From: Riptortus pedestris
Taxonomy: Eukaryota; Arthropoda; Insecta; Hemiptera; Alydidae
Assembly: GCA_019009955.1 (NCBI GenBank)
Contig: CM032231.1
Span: forward strand, 112,711,501 to 112,775,500
Length of the DNA: 64,000 nucleotides
Direction of reading: 5' to 3'
This document shows, piece by piece, positions 21,965-33,126 of the stretch (positions are counted from its first letter, which is position 1; each line of letters starts with the position of its first letter). The notes below the pieces were generated by a model. It did not search any database. It had not been told where the DNA came from and worked only from the letters and a program-made list of their open reading frames with translations. Made by a program: the position numbers and the translations under genes.

Positions 21965-22505
21965 TAGCAACTATTGAGGTTGTACTCATGACGGAATTCT
22001 CGAAAATATACTCAAATGTCCATCGATCCTACCCTTTGGTATGGCGAAAATGAGGTCCGTTCAAAATTATATATATATATATTTGCTTGCCAGTTACCGC
22101 TCTAGCGGTCCCAATTTTTTTTCGATGTTAGCAAACTCGATATATAACGTTTCGCGAGATAACTAATGATCAAGTTCGTTCAGCGGAATTCAAATTGTGG
22201 GGGAGTGGGAATATTCAAAAGTGTCAAATATCTCCGTTATTATAAATCGGATCGACAAGTTATATTGGAACTAATCTTATTGTAAATTTAGTTACCTATA
22301 AATGTTCATATACACATATTTTCTCTGTCAAAAATATTAACCGAGATATTTGGATTTATTTTTTATTTTTTGCGTTCAGTACTCCTCCACTCCTACTCAT
22401 GTCATCTTAGCAATAAGGTGTTATATCATGAACCATTTTATTGGTAGCTTAAATACCAAATATTGTTTTCCAGAGACCTTCATTATTCGAGATACATGCA
22501 AATGT
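21965..22505 (-). mobile_element. Family H copy H11
   Basis: It carries ATTGAGGTTGTACTCATGAC, CGTTCAAAATTATATATATA, GTTACCGCTCTAGCGG and AACCGAGATATTTGG. Both terminal hairpins are lost. The core is short TA (about 22064-22081). Confidence 0.8.
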
Positions 22506-22589
22506 GCTGTTTGATGACCTCATCAAATTAGAGTTTACGTTCTTGTATCGAAAATGTTTATTTAATCTATACCATACTCCATATTTAAC

Positions 22590-22935
22590 CGTTTCAGTCA
22601 ATTCTAAAGATCATATTTGTTGTTGGCTGAAATCGGACCTGGAGAAGTGGGTGTTTAGAGAGGGGGGGGGGCATCCGAAAATTAAAAATATCTTTGTTAT
22701 TATGAGTCGGATCGTAATTTTTTATTGAACCATTGATTGTTTACAATGATCTTATCTATGATTTTTTTCGTAACTCAAATATTAAGAGAGTAATTCAAAC
22801 TTTCATGTTTTCAGCCCCCCCCCACCAGCTCAGCCTCATAGGTTTTTTTCCCATAGAAATGTTGAATATGTGGTAAGATGAGATCGGTAGCGTGTTATAC
22901 CAACACTTGGAAAACCTGCTTAGTTTACGCGAATT
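22590..22935 (-). mobile_element. Family H fragment H12
   Basis: It carries GGCTGAAATCGGACCTGGAG, GAGTCGGATCG and, at the 5' end, AAAACCTGCTTAGTTTACGC, a worn subterminal motif. It belongs to the subfamily with AAGATGAGATCGGTAGCGTG near the end. Confidence 0.7.
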
Positions 22936-24989
22936 TAAAAACATCGTCTCAGACTTAGTGATAAACATGGTGGGAAATACTCTTAATATAACTAAAGCAA
23001 ATGATCTGCAAAAGCTTTCTCTTTCAAACTTTCTCAAATTCAAATGTGCAGCACATTTGAAATAGTGTTTCACACTAGTGCAAAGGAAAGTTTAGGAAAT
23101 GACACACTAATGATGCCATCTCCATATTCCGTTCTCTGTTTCTCACCTAATAGAAGCCTATGAAAATATTTGACGCCTATGACACGAAATATTTAGCGGA
23201 ACACTTGCTCTAAGTGAAAATGAGCTTGGTGGGGGTTAACTGAAGGTTAGAAACAAAGGAATGCTAATAACTAGTTTAATATTCGAGTTAGAGAATACTG
23301 TGTAGAACAATAATTGTAATGCATTACTTTGTTAACAAAAAACATTTTTCATCGAACTTCTGAAGTAGATTTACCTGATTTAACTCGTTCTCTAACCTCC
23401 TACTTCAGTAATAAACCTAATCTTTAGTTTTGATACGGTTAAAATTTATTATACTTTCGATAAAATGAAACTTGAGCCATAGAATATTCATTCATTACGT
23501 CATATCGTAAATTTGAATATTTATCGCACATTGTAAATGTAAAAGCCTAAGGTCAATACAAAAAGTGACATTTAAGGTGAGAGTAACATGTTTCATAACA
23601 TTTTAGCTTATTGTTAATGCATGATGAGAAGTGAGGTTTACTTAAAGGTGAAAACAGAAAAATACCATTAATTTCATCAATTTTCGAGTTAAAGAACAGT
23701 TTTTTACCATAGTTATTTATCAATAAAGAAATAAACGGAGAAAATACGCGTGCACACTAACAAAGAAGCGTACCCATTCACATAAACGCGTTATTTGTAC
23801 AGTATTTATATTTTCTTCTACTCGACTGGCAATAATGACCTCAGTTACTTTCTCAATTAATCTTGTTATAATAGAATCAAGGTGAAGGACAAAAAAAAAA
23901 TACAAGGTGATCGATCAAACATTTCTACAGCTTGTGAAATTGAAACGAGAGGTATTTAAGAGTCCGTAGAGGTTTAATCTCTTATAATTAAATTTTCTAC
24001 AAGACATTTTAGTTTATATGTCCCTTTATTAAATGTACTGTAAATAATAGGTACCAGTTAACTTTTAAGAACGTAAAAGTTTATCTCAAGTTATAAAACA
24101 CACGTTATATATATATATGAAGGGGCCAACATTTCCAAATAATGTTTTTTTTCTTACCTTTTTTTTTTTTAATTTTATATTTTATGACTTTCTACTACTA
24201 CTATATACGATAATTAAAATTGCATGCAACATGTCCTAATACATTTTGCGATGAGTGGCACCTCTTGAAAAATCAATCTATATAACCATAAAATTAATAA
24301 AAAAAAAGTATGAAATATAAGTTGAAAGAACATATGATATTTTTGTGATACGATTTGAATAAATTTCGTAAAAATAAATTTTCTCCTACACCTAAATAAA
24401 TAAATAAAATTGAATAAAACAAAGTCTAGTTATGTCAATAGGAAGACTTTTTTAAATTTTTAATATAACTTTAAAAGCTAAAGTTTCAGTTCCTAGATCC
24501 CTAGTTCGTTTGAATTTTTGATTCCTCGATTATTACATAGCATAATATTAAAGTAAATTACGTATGACGAAAATCTGAAAATAAATTCTGGTACAATTCC
24601 AGATGTGGTTTTCGCAATTTCCCATTAACCTAACTTAATATTGGAACCAAAATAAATTAGGCCCAATTCAATTACAATGGTTAAATAAGTTTTGAAAAAT
24701 TTGAAACTATTGTGTAAACGACCATAAAGTGTGACTCGTGAATCTACAAAGGTCTTAGTCGGAGAGAAGTAATGTTATTCAAATGTATTTGGAACAATCA
24801 AATATTCATACTACATTTATTATTTATTTGTGGATGCTGGAAATAAAAGTTATTTTATTTATTTAAATAATATACTTTACTAAAACTATTATTTTTTATA
24901 AATTTTATTTTATTTAAACCAAACAAATGCGTGATTTACGCTCAAATACAACCCTGATTTTTGGTCATTTAGGATCTTTCACTAAGGTA
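22936..24989. other. Intergenic DNA with faint family H scraps
   Basis: Phrases such as AATATTCGAGTTAGAGAATA near 23280, with a comparable one near 23690, suggest very old family H pieces. No gene or clear element boundary is seen. Confidence 0.35.
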
Positions 24990-25193
24990 TTAATGCGAAC
25001 CATAAATACACTGCAATGCTAAAGATATTGAACTCTGTAATTTATCAAATATCCTAATAGTGTCAATGAGCATGAAGCCATTATTGGTAACCGGAACACC
25101 TAGGTCTGCAAGGTCTGTGAGAGTTATGTAACTCAGGGATAAAAATAAATACAGAATCATTTTTGAGAATAGTGTTTGCAGATAAACATTCAT
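24990..25193 (-). CDS. Hypothetical 67-residue open frame with hydrophobic N-terminus
   Basis: The minus-strand frame starts MNVYLQTLFSKMILYLFLSL and could be a signal peptide or membrane anchor, followed by TDLADLGVPVTNNGFMLIDT. No family is recognised. It lies outside recognisable transposons. A perfect initiator hexamer TCAGTC (minus strand, 25322-25317) and three CRE-type sites lie 80-170 bases upstream on the same strand. It may be the first exon of a spliced gene, a chance frame, or an old element. Confidence 0.2.
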   Translation of the reverse strand: MNVYLQTLFSKMILYLFLSLSYITLTDLADLGVPVTNNGFMLIDTIRIFDKLQSSISLALQCIYGSH

Positions 25194-25273
25194 TGCAAGG
25201 AAATGTCAGGCCTCATCATTCTCCAACGTGGGTGGCTGTTGGCTCACTCCCAGGCTAGGGATGCCAGTTACAA

Positions 25274-25363
25274 TGACGTCACTGGCGGTATTTCATGACG
25301 TAGTTCCTATATCTGAGACTGATCACCAGACATTCATTATTGTCGGGGGAGCACTTGACGTCA
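25274..25363. promoter_or_regulatory. Cluster of CRE-type (TGACGTCA) sites
   Basis: Perfect palindromes TGACGTCA lie at 25274-25281 and 25356-25363, with a half site TGACGTAG at 25296-25303. These are CREB/ATF-type sites. Three in 90 bases is unexpected in such AT-rich DNA. Function is not shown. Confidence 0.4.
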
Positions 25364-25442
25364 TGAGAATTCTCACGCTACAGGTGTACCAACTTCTATA
25401 TTATTGTTTCTCCATAGCAGAACTTTCAAATTGAAAAAAAAA

Positions 25443-26005
25443 AAAACAGGGGCTGCGTGAACTTAGCAAATTTCCCACGTGAAGTTTTACTATAGGTAGA
25501 TAAATCTACATACTTTTACACTTAACACCACCGTGAATATTAATTGAACAAATACCAATGACAATGAGAAATCTTTCAGTCAAATTACAATTTAATAACC
25601 TCTACAATGGAAAGCGTTGAATTTATACCCAAACAGGCCAGCCAACATATTATAGATACTATTTTATTATAATAAATGCTATCCATGATTATGATTTGAA
25701 TTATTTACGATGTGTCAAACAGTAGAGAGGGATTGATTGGGAACTTATTGTCATTTACTCTTTTAAACTAAAATTCTTTACGTCCCCTACAGTTACCTGG
25801 AAGTATGGAAAAATTAATACGCCCCGACGGGAAGTATACCTAATTGTACATATTGAAGCCTTCCTATAAAAATAACCTCAATATTCAGCCTCTCAGGCTG
25901 AAATACTGGAAAGAAAAAGAATTAATTAATTATATCAGAATATACTACATTAATTTGATTGAAAACTATTTACTACAGCTAGTCCTGTAATTTATAATGA
26001 ACCAG
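25443..26005 (+). mobile_element. Family H copy H14, alternative 5' half
   Basis: It begins CAGGGGCTGCGTGAACTTAG and follows the alternative version: AACACCACCGTGAATATTAA, CCCGACGGGAAG, AAAACTATTTACTAC. The first few bases of the terminus are lost in a poly-A run. Confidence 0.7.
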
Positions 26006-26099
26006 AATACTTTTTATATTAATCACTCTAATTTTAGTAATCCAAGAACAAAAGACGATGGAGGGGGGGGGGCATCAGAACGTATTTGCTAGTATCTCA

Positions 26100-26656
26100 T
26101 CTAGAAACTATTTGTTGAACAAAATATGTGGCATCCCAGCTCTGAATTAAGACGTTTCATGATATGTTGCCTTATTCATGACGTATAATGACGAATAAGG
26201 GGTGTTCATTGAAGGCTGAAAATTAAAAAAAATGCTAATATCTCGGTTAATATTTGAGATAGAGAAAGAATATATATAACAACATTTATAGTCAAGTTAA
26301 TTTGCAATAAGATCGGTTATTTACAATTTTCGATCCGACTTATAGTAGCAGAGATATTTCAAATATTCCAAATTCCCCCTCCCCACTAAACGCCACCCTC
26401 CCATTTGTCCGATTTCTGCCATTAACGAACTTGATCTTTCTTTTTACATAAAACTTTTTAAATATCGATTTAGGTAACGACCAAACTAAAATTGCGAAAG
26501 CTTGAGGGTTAACAGAAAAATATACATAATTTTGAACGGACCTCATTTTTGTCAACTCCAGGGTAGGATCGGTGGACATTTGAGGAAAGTTTATGAAAAT
26601 CGCGTCATGAGTACGACCTCAATAGCTCATTTCCCTCGAGGGAAGTCTGCCTAAAA
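26100..26656 (+). mobile_element. Family H copy H15
   Basis: It carries AATATCTCGGTTAATATTTG, GCAATAAGATCGGTTATTTA, CCGATTTCTGCCATTAACGA and the 3' end TCCCTCGAGGGAAGTCTGCC. The core is reduced to ACAGAAAAATATACATAA. It may continue from H14 as one longer copy. Confidence 0.75.
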
Positions 26657-26702
26657 GTCATGTTTATCGTTTCAAATTCATAAACAAATATACGAAAAAT
26701 AT

Positions 26703-26963
26703 TTATTTCCCTTGTGTTGTTACAGTTGTTGATTTTGGACACATGCCATCTTCTTTGTCCCATTCACTAGGAATTTCATGAAGATGCCTCTGTTTGTTGC
26801 CAATCCAGGCACCGAGGGCTGTTCCTCCCCTCTTTTTTTCCCCGGCCCATATAATATTCTGGACCATATTATATATAGTACAGTTATTTATGTTCGAACA
26901 CCAGTCTAGTTCAATTCTGGCATCTTTATTAATATTTTCTTTTTCACATTTCTGCCTTGACAT
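26703..26963 (-). CDS. Hypothetical 86-residue open frame
   Basis: The minus-strand frame begins MSRQKCEKENINKDARIELD and ends with CPKSTTVTTQGK. It has ordinary codon use and a middle section GTALGAWIGNKQRHLHEIPS. No domain is recognised. It lies just beyond the 3' end of copy H15. It could be a transposase scrap or an unknown exon. The overlapping plus frame is taken as its shadow. Confidence 0.25.
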   Translation of the reverse strand: MSRQKCEKENINKDARIELDWCSNINNCTIYNMVQNIIWAGEKKRGGTALGAWIGNKQRHLHEIPSEWDKEDGMCPKSTTVTTQGK

Positions 26964-27444
26964 TCAAGATATGGCAATAATCCGCTGAATTATTACTTCC
27001 ATTCAATATTCATATTTAAATTTACCTGCTTTTTGCTACAGCCAAGAAAATGATAATATTTCATATTAGAGTTGTCTGTATAATTACCTTCAAACAACTT
27101 GTTTATTTTACCCCTTTCGTTCCAAATAACAAAGTATTCCAATTGAGTCCTTAAAGTTTGAATAAATGTTTTCGTTTCGTTGAGAGAGATATTAATTTAA
27201 AAAAATGTAAGTTAATTATACTGAGCGCAATGAAGTGTGTTGGTCAGCTTTCACTTTCCTGTGTAGAAGTATACAGTATATGAATGATTTAATAATTTCT
27301 TTTTTAGTATTCATAATTATATACTGTTTTGCTGAAATATCCCTTTTACTTTGGAAAGTATCTCAACTAAGTGAGATATTCCTTTATAAATCTTAGATGT
27401 TCTATTACGAAAAATAAATAGCGACACCGAAATCAATGAGACAA

Positions 27445-27618
27445 TCAATGAGCTTGAATTTGTGAAACTAATCCATCGATTTTTTGAATTCCACTGATAC
27501 AAAGATGTAAAGAACTTTCCAAATTATCGTCAGTCAGCCTTGTACGATGTTTCGATTTATTAACTTTCATCATTGAAAAGAACCAATTGCGTATATAAGA
27601 ACTGCCAAACGCACAAAT
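27445..27618 (-). pseudogene. hAT transposase C-terminal dimerisation fragment
   Basis: On the minus strand 57 codons end at a TGA (27447-27445). The motif SMMKVNKSKHRTRLTDDNLE is the hallmark of the hAT C-terminal dimerisation domain in ZBED5-like transposases, usually ending near LTDEHL. Upstream on the same strand, about 27735-27689, GTGGGCAAC followed by two CGGCCCGC motifs resembles the GC-rich subterminal part of such elements. The catalytic core between is missing, so this is an inactive deletion copy. Confidence 0.75.
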
Positions 27619-27688
27619 CTCTCCTCATCTTCCTCATTTGGAGTAAGTAGTGTAATATTTTTGTTTAATTGGGTTTTCAAAATTTTTC

Positions 27689-27735
27689 GCGGGCCGGATC
27701 AAATCTTACAGCGGGCCGGTTGTTGCCCACATATG
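27689..27735 (-). mobile_element. hAT-type GC-rich subterminal region
   Basis: GCGGGCCGG appears twice within about 30 bases, next to TTGCCCAC, as in subterminal regions of many hAT elements. It is probably the 5' end of the element whose C-terminal coding fragment lies at 27445-27618. The outermost TIR has decayed. Confidence 0.55.
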
Positions 27736-28577
27736 ATCTATATGATCAGAATCGCGTTGGACTCCTTTAACCAGGTATTCTGAAATTGGCTGGTTTCCAA
27801 TTTACCTTTTCTATTAGCAGCTGTTCTATCACTTGACAACTAGTTCAGGCTTTGTCCTGCAACATTTTTTATTTAGAACCAGATGAACATCTTCCATACT
27901 TCCCTCACCTTTGCGGTAAATCATTCAAAGTTTTTTTCCCCTTTTCATCGAGCCACACATAAGCTCAATGACCACCTTAACCTAGTCTCTAAACTATACA
28001 GCATCATCTCTGATTTAACTTCTAGCTTCCAAACTCATTGTAGTGTCCTCTCGCCTCTGGTTCTGTTTTGCCAACCTTGCAAGCGTTACCAACCAACGGC
28101 TGAGCCGATCCCTACGGAGAAGGGGGAGTATAAGTTCAATTTCAGAACAATAAAATAATTAGAATTTATTTTTAAAAACTTTTCGTATGGACTTTTAGAA
28201 AATATTGTAGTTGTTGAGTTTAACTTTGCCTGTTAAAGGTTTCAGTTGGTTGATAAAAAAATTGGAAAACATATCATATGGTGGAAAAATGTGTTTTATT
28301 TTCATGATAATGGTATGATTAAACTGTTGAGCAGTTACTCTTCTGTGACTAATTGTGCTTATAACAAGTGTTTAAATGAACTGATGTTCTTAGAACGTAT
28401 TCTATTTTGAATACATTTTGTAAATAGGTTGGACAACTGCATTAAGTATGTTTTTCAGTGTTTCTGGCTTTTATAATAACAGATTACCGATTTGAGCTTA
28501 TTCTGTTTAATGTTTTTCACCTTCTGGGGTAAATAATCTTAATAGATTTGGAATGAAATCCCCTTTTCTCATAATGA
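27736..28577. other. Intergenic DNA, nothing recognised
   Basis: A plus frame at 27883-28158 (91 codons) shows no domain. The rest is AT-rich. Confidence 0.35.
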
Positions 28578-29172
28578 AAAAAGTCCGTCACGCAGGGGCT
28601 GCGTAAACTAAGCAGATTTCCCACGAGTTTCCCAAGTTTTACAATAGAGAAATCTGCCTAATAACAACTGTAGTAGTAAGAAACCTCTAAACCTAAAACA
28701 TTATTTAGGGCGTAATAACCCAGTAGTTTCTAGCCCCAAAAAACAGTTAACCTAACCTTTAAACCTATTCACGAGGGACGAATAGTTATAGAAACGGCCG
28801 CCAGAGCTCTCGGCGGAAAGTCCGAACATAACCTACTGGTGACCACACGCAGAATATAAATGGAAATATCTCGGTTAATATTCAAGATACAGAATAAATG
28901 TATAGAACAATATTTATAGTAAATTTAATTTGCAATAAGATTGGTTCTATACAATCTTTCGATCCGATGCATAATAACGGAGATATTTCGAATTTTTGAA
29001 AATCCCCCCTCTAAACCTCCCCCTCCCACTGGTCCGATTTCAGCCGTTAACGAACTTGATCTTCCTTTTTACATAAAACGATTAAATACCGAGTTTGGTA
29101 AAGATCAAACAAAAATTGCGACCGCTAGAGCGTTAACAGACAAATATATATCTATATATATATATATATATA

Positions 29173-30397
29173 CTAGCTCAGATACCCGGCTTCGCCCGGG
29201 ATTTGATTTGAGGCTGAATAGTGATGGTATTTTTTTGGCAAGGCTTAACTTTGCACAATATTTTGACCTTTACCCGTCCCAGTGTTTAGGGTTAATACCC
29301 GTTGTTGGCATTTGTTAATAAGAAAATTATTTTTTATGTAAGTCTTCACTGTCCTCCATATTGTCATATTTCCCGTCTCCTGTGCATTATGCATAGATTT
29401 CACTTATTAAGGACAAAATATTAACATATATTTGAATTCATTTCCAGATGAGTTACCTCATAGTTCAAATTGGAATGGATTGTTGAGCATATCAATATCT
29501 CTACACAAATTACTTGCTCCACACATAGTTTATAGTGTATATCTCGTTTATACTTTGTTAAAAGACAAAAATGAATATGACAAAAGTTACTCCAAATAAC
29601 AAAATAAACAACTTTTGTTATGTTCATGTTTGCCGAAAAACGAATAGAAAACGAAATACCGCTATTTTTAAATTCAGGCCTCCCTTACAACCCCCACTCC
29701 TACCCGTGCCTAGAAATGTTGGTATGGCTTGTTATAATGAAAGCGTTAGTGCTAATACATATACCGAGTTTTATTTATTTCGGTTGGGTCTATTGTCCCA
29801 AATAAAATTGTTCACTTCCGCTATAGGTTTTAGTTTATATCTCGTTTATAATTCGGTATACGAAAAAAGTGTATATAACAAAAGTTACTCTAAATAATAA
29901 AATAAATAACTTTTGTAATGTACATATTTGCCGAAAACCCAATTGGAAACGAAATATCGCTATTTTGAATTTCAGGCCTCTCTTCTAACCCCCACTCCTG
30001 CCCGTCCCTAGAAATGTTGGTACCGCTTATTATAATGGAGGCATTAGTGCTAATACACATACCGAGTTTTATTTATTTTGGTTGAGTCTTTTGTGTCAAA
30101 TTAAACTGTTCACTTCCGCTATAGGTTTTAGCGTATATCTCGTTTATAAATCAGTATTCGAAAAAAATGTACATAATAAATGTTACTCTAAATAACAAAA
30201 TAAACAACTTTTGATATATTCATATTTGCCGAAAAATCAATAGGAAACGAAATATCGCTATTTTTATAAACAAACAAACATACACGAAAGAAACAAAATG
30301 CAGTTATGGTGTCTATGACATGTGAAACGAAAAGTTATCGTGAAATTTCGCGAAAAAAATCAATGTACAGACAGAGGTTACAATTTTATATATATAT

Positions 30398-30400
<3 letters not shown>
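29173..30400 (-). mobile_element. Non-autonomous Helitron (family B) with canonical ends
   Basis: On the minus strand the element begins TCTATATATATATAAAATTG, preceded by A, and ends with the hairpin CCCGGGCGAAGCCGGG, a short spacer and CTAG, followed by T. These are the textbook Helitron ends (A|TC ... hairpin ... CTRR|T) with no target duplication. It encodes no Rep/helicase, so it is non-autonomous. Its interior contains a tandem repeat of about 299 bases. Confidence 0.85.
29583..30270. repeat. About 299-base tandem repeat inside Helitron B1
   Basis: Phrases AGTTACTC(C/T)AAATAA and CCCCCACTCCT recur at 29583, 29881 and 30181, steps of about 298 and 300 bases. This gives two full units and a partial third. 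Confidence 0.85.
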
Positions 30401-30469
<69 letters not shown>

Positions 30470-30592
30470 GAACGGACCTCTTTTTCGTCATCTCCTGGGT
30501 AGGATCGATTGACATTTGAAGAAATTTGTCGAAACTAGCATTATGAGTACGACCTCAATAGCTGATTTCCCTTAAGGGAAATCTGCTAAAAA

Positions 30593-31071
30593 GTACGTCA
30601 CGCAGGGGCTGCGTTAACTAAGCAGATTTCCCACGTGCGCCACGAATTTGTGTTTACCTCAAAATATAAACGTCCAATCAGAACAATATTTGGTATTTAG
30701 GCTTCAAATAATGTGCTTCATAATATAACACCTTACTGTCAATATGACATAAGTAGGAGTGGGGGTTTACTAAAGACCGAAAACTAAAAAATGCAAATAT
30801 CTCGGTTAATAATCAAGATAGAGCAAAAATGTACACAAAAGAATTTTGTACGTTTGATAATTACATTTGAAATAAGATTGGTTTTATACAATTTTTCGAT
30901 CCAAAGTATAGTAACGGAGATATTTCGAATTTTCAAAATTCCCCTCTAATCCCCCCCCCCTCCCACTGGTACGATTTCAGCCATTAAGGAACTTGATCTT
31001 TCTTTTTGCATAAAACGATTAAATACCGAGTTTGGTAACGATTAAACAAAAATTGCGACCGCTAGAGCGTT

Positions 31072-31113
<42 letters not shown>

Positions 31114-31205
31114 TATATATATATATATATATAGTTTTGAAGGACTTCTGAAGGGAAAAAATCGCGACATGAGTACGACCTCAATAGCTGATTTCCCTTA
31201 AGGTT
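30593..31205 (+). mobile_element. Family H copy H17, head-to-tail with H16
   Basis: It begins AGTACGTCACGCAGGGGCTG directly after the A-run that ends H16. It follows the common version with the (TA)n core at about 31075-31130, and ends GCTGATTTCCCTTAAGG, cut in the middle of the palindrome. Confidence 0.85.
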
Positions 31206-31569
31206 ATGAGTTATTTCAATAAACTTATAACTCTACTATCCGAGTAAAAAAGAATTCCTGCTTTGGAGCGCATTTCATTTGTGGGGAGCTCATGACACAG
31301 CAAATCTTTTTCTAAGTGCTCATAATGGAATCTTTTGTCCGAAGTTTCATTGATTCCTTCCAATTCATCCTTGAGCTTAGGGAGGATATCAGTTGTGCCC
31401 CTGTAGGAAATGTATATAATGGTGTTTATATATTGGGAGGCATGTGGAAGGGGGAGGGTTCCGCATTGTGGCTACGGCAAGGCCGCCCAGTAGCGGTCCC
31501 TGCTGCAGGTGTCTGGGAGGTCGCTCTGGGTCACCCTAGGGGACACTGATTTTACTGATATTTCGAGTT
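31206..31569. other. Intergenic DNA, GC-richer patch
   Basis: The stretch 31400-31550 is GC-rich and spans a 77-codon frame without recognised domains. No repeat partner was found in the window. Confidence 0.35.
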
Positions 31570-31713
31570 TAGCAGATTTCCCTTAGGGGAAAACAGTCAT
31601 TGAGGTCGTACTCATGGCGCAATTTTCAAAATTTTTCTTCAAATGTCCATCGATCCTACCTAGATGACGGAAATGAGGCCCGTTCAAAACTATATGTATG
31701 TATGTATATATAT

Positions 31714-31755
<42 letters not shown>

Positions 31756-32194
31756 TCGCCTGTTACCCCTCTAGCGTTCGCAATTTTTGTTTGATCATTA
31801 CAAAAGTCGTTATTTAGTCGTTTAATGTAAAAAGAAAGATTAAGTTTGTTAACGGATGAAATCAAACCAGGGTAAGGAGGGGATTTAGAGGGGGAGAATT
31901 TCGAAAATTCAAAATATCTTCGTTACTATAAGTTGGATCGAAAGGCTGTATAGAATCAACCTTATTGCAAATTAAATGGGCTATAAATATTGTTATACAC
32001 ATTTATTCTCTATCTTGAGTATTAACCGAGATATTTTCAGTTTTCAGCCTTGAGTAAACCCCCACATCTACTAGTGGTACATAAATAATCCTCTGATATA
32101 TAATAAAACTCATTATTCGAAGCTCGAAATACCAAATATATTTTTCCAGAGACCTTTATTATAGGAGATATAAGGAAATATGTTCTTTGACCCC
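31570..32194 (-). mobile_element. Family H copy H18
   Basis: It starts TTAGCAGATTTCCCTTAGGG, then CATTGAGGTCGTACTCATGG. The core is (TA)n at about 31697-31754, followed by AACCGAGATATTTTCAG and GAGATATAAGGAAATATG. The 5' terminus is not reached. Confidence 0.8.
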
Positions 32195-32742
32195 CCCCCC
32201 CCGTCTTCATGTCATGGACTACTAAAATTTGATTGATTGAGATAAAAATTATTCTGATTCATTATAAATTACAGTACTAGATATAGTACATAGTTTTCAA
32301 TAAAATTATTATGTTATATTCTGATATGTTTCAGTTATTGTTTTTTTCCCTGTGAGTCGTTGGCAGACCTGTTAGTTTACGCTTGAGATGCTTACCCCCG
32401 GGAGGGGAAAGATACCTTATTACCGTTTTATTAATTCACTTAATATTCACAGTGGTGTTGTGTTTGCAGTATGTAGGTTATTAAACTTCACGAAGGAAAT
32501 CTGCTTAGTTTACGCAGCAGGTCTAGAATAATTTTATCCATAGCGAAGTTGGATCCCGTGTTTGTTTACAATTCAGACGCTTTCTATTGTGGATATTATT
32601 AACTTGTAAATTGACTGAATGATTTCTTATTACCGTTTGTATTTATTCCCTTAACATGGTGTTACGAGTATGTAGATTTATCTGTTGTAAACCTTCCCGT
32701 GGGAAATCTGCTTAGTTTACGCAGCCCCTGCTTGACGGACTT
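32195..32742 (-). mobile_element. Two nested family H 5' ends, alternative version
   Basis: The 5' motif GAAATCTGCTTAGTTTACGC occurs twice, near 32500 and near 32705, with the alternative internal sequence (GGTGTTGTGTTTGCAGTATG; GGTGTTACGAGTATGTAG). The outer copy ends GCAGCCCCTGCTTGACGGAC. Two related 5' ends are therefore stacked in the same orientation. Confidence 0.65.
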
Positions 32743-33126
32743 TTTTGTTCCTGTAGCCATTATGCTGAACATGCATATATATCGTAGTTACAATTTCATC
32801 ATTAGGTCACTAACTATATCTTTCCGTTAATAATAAGTTTTCAAGGGATAGTCGAAGGAATCTAAAAAAAATCCTAGTCTATTTGGAATAAATGCCCGTG
32901 AGACTGAAGTATTTGGTGAGTTTAACAAATTAAAAGCACGTTTATATATTATACAATGTTATACACATAAGTGTGTTTTTTTATTTAGTGTTTCGTTTTC
33001 CTGTAGATTAATTTTAGTAAAATGTTTTCCTATTATTATCAGTGTAATGGCGTCAGCGAATGCTACTATGTCTGGCTGGTCAGGAAACTGGGTTTTTAAA
33101 AAACAATCCATGATTCATTTTCACAA

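Larger units (their letters stand above)
28582..30592 (+). mobile_element. Family H copy H16, hosting a Helitron in its core
   Basis: The 5' part (28582-29172) carries the terminal hairpin ACGCAGGGGCTGCGT and the GGCCGCCAGAGCTCTCGGCG version of the 5' half. The 3' part (30464-30592) carries TTTTGAACGGACCTCTTTTT and the perfect palindrome GATTTCCCTTAAGGGAAATC (30565-30584). A 1228-base Helitron occupies the (TA)n core. Copy H17 begins immediately after it. Confidence 0.85.

Noticed and set aside
29571..29897. 108-codon frame, with a relative at 53905-54267
   Set aside because: The two frames are the same part of Helitron B1 and B2, fall across the 299-base repeats, and show no domain.
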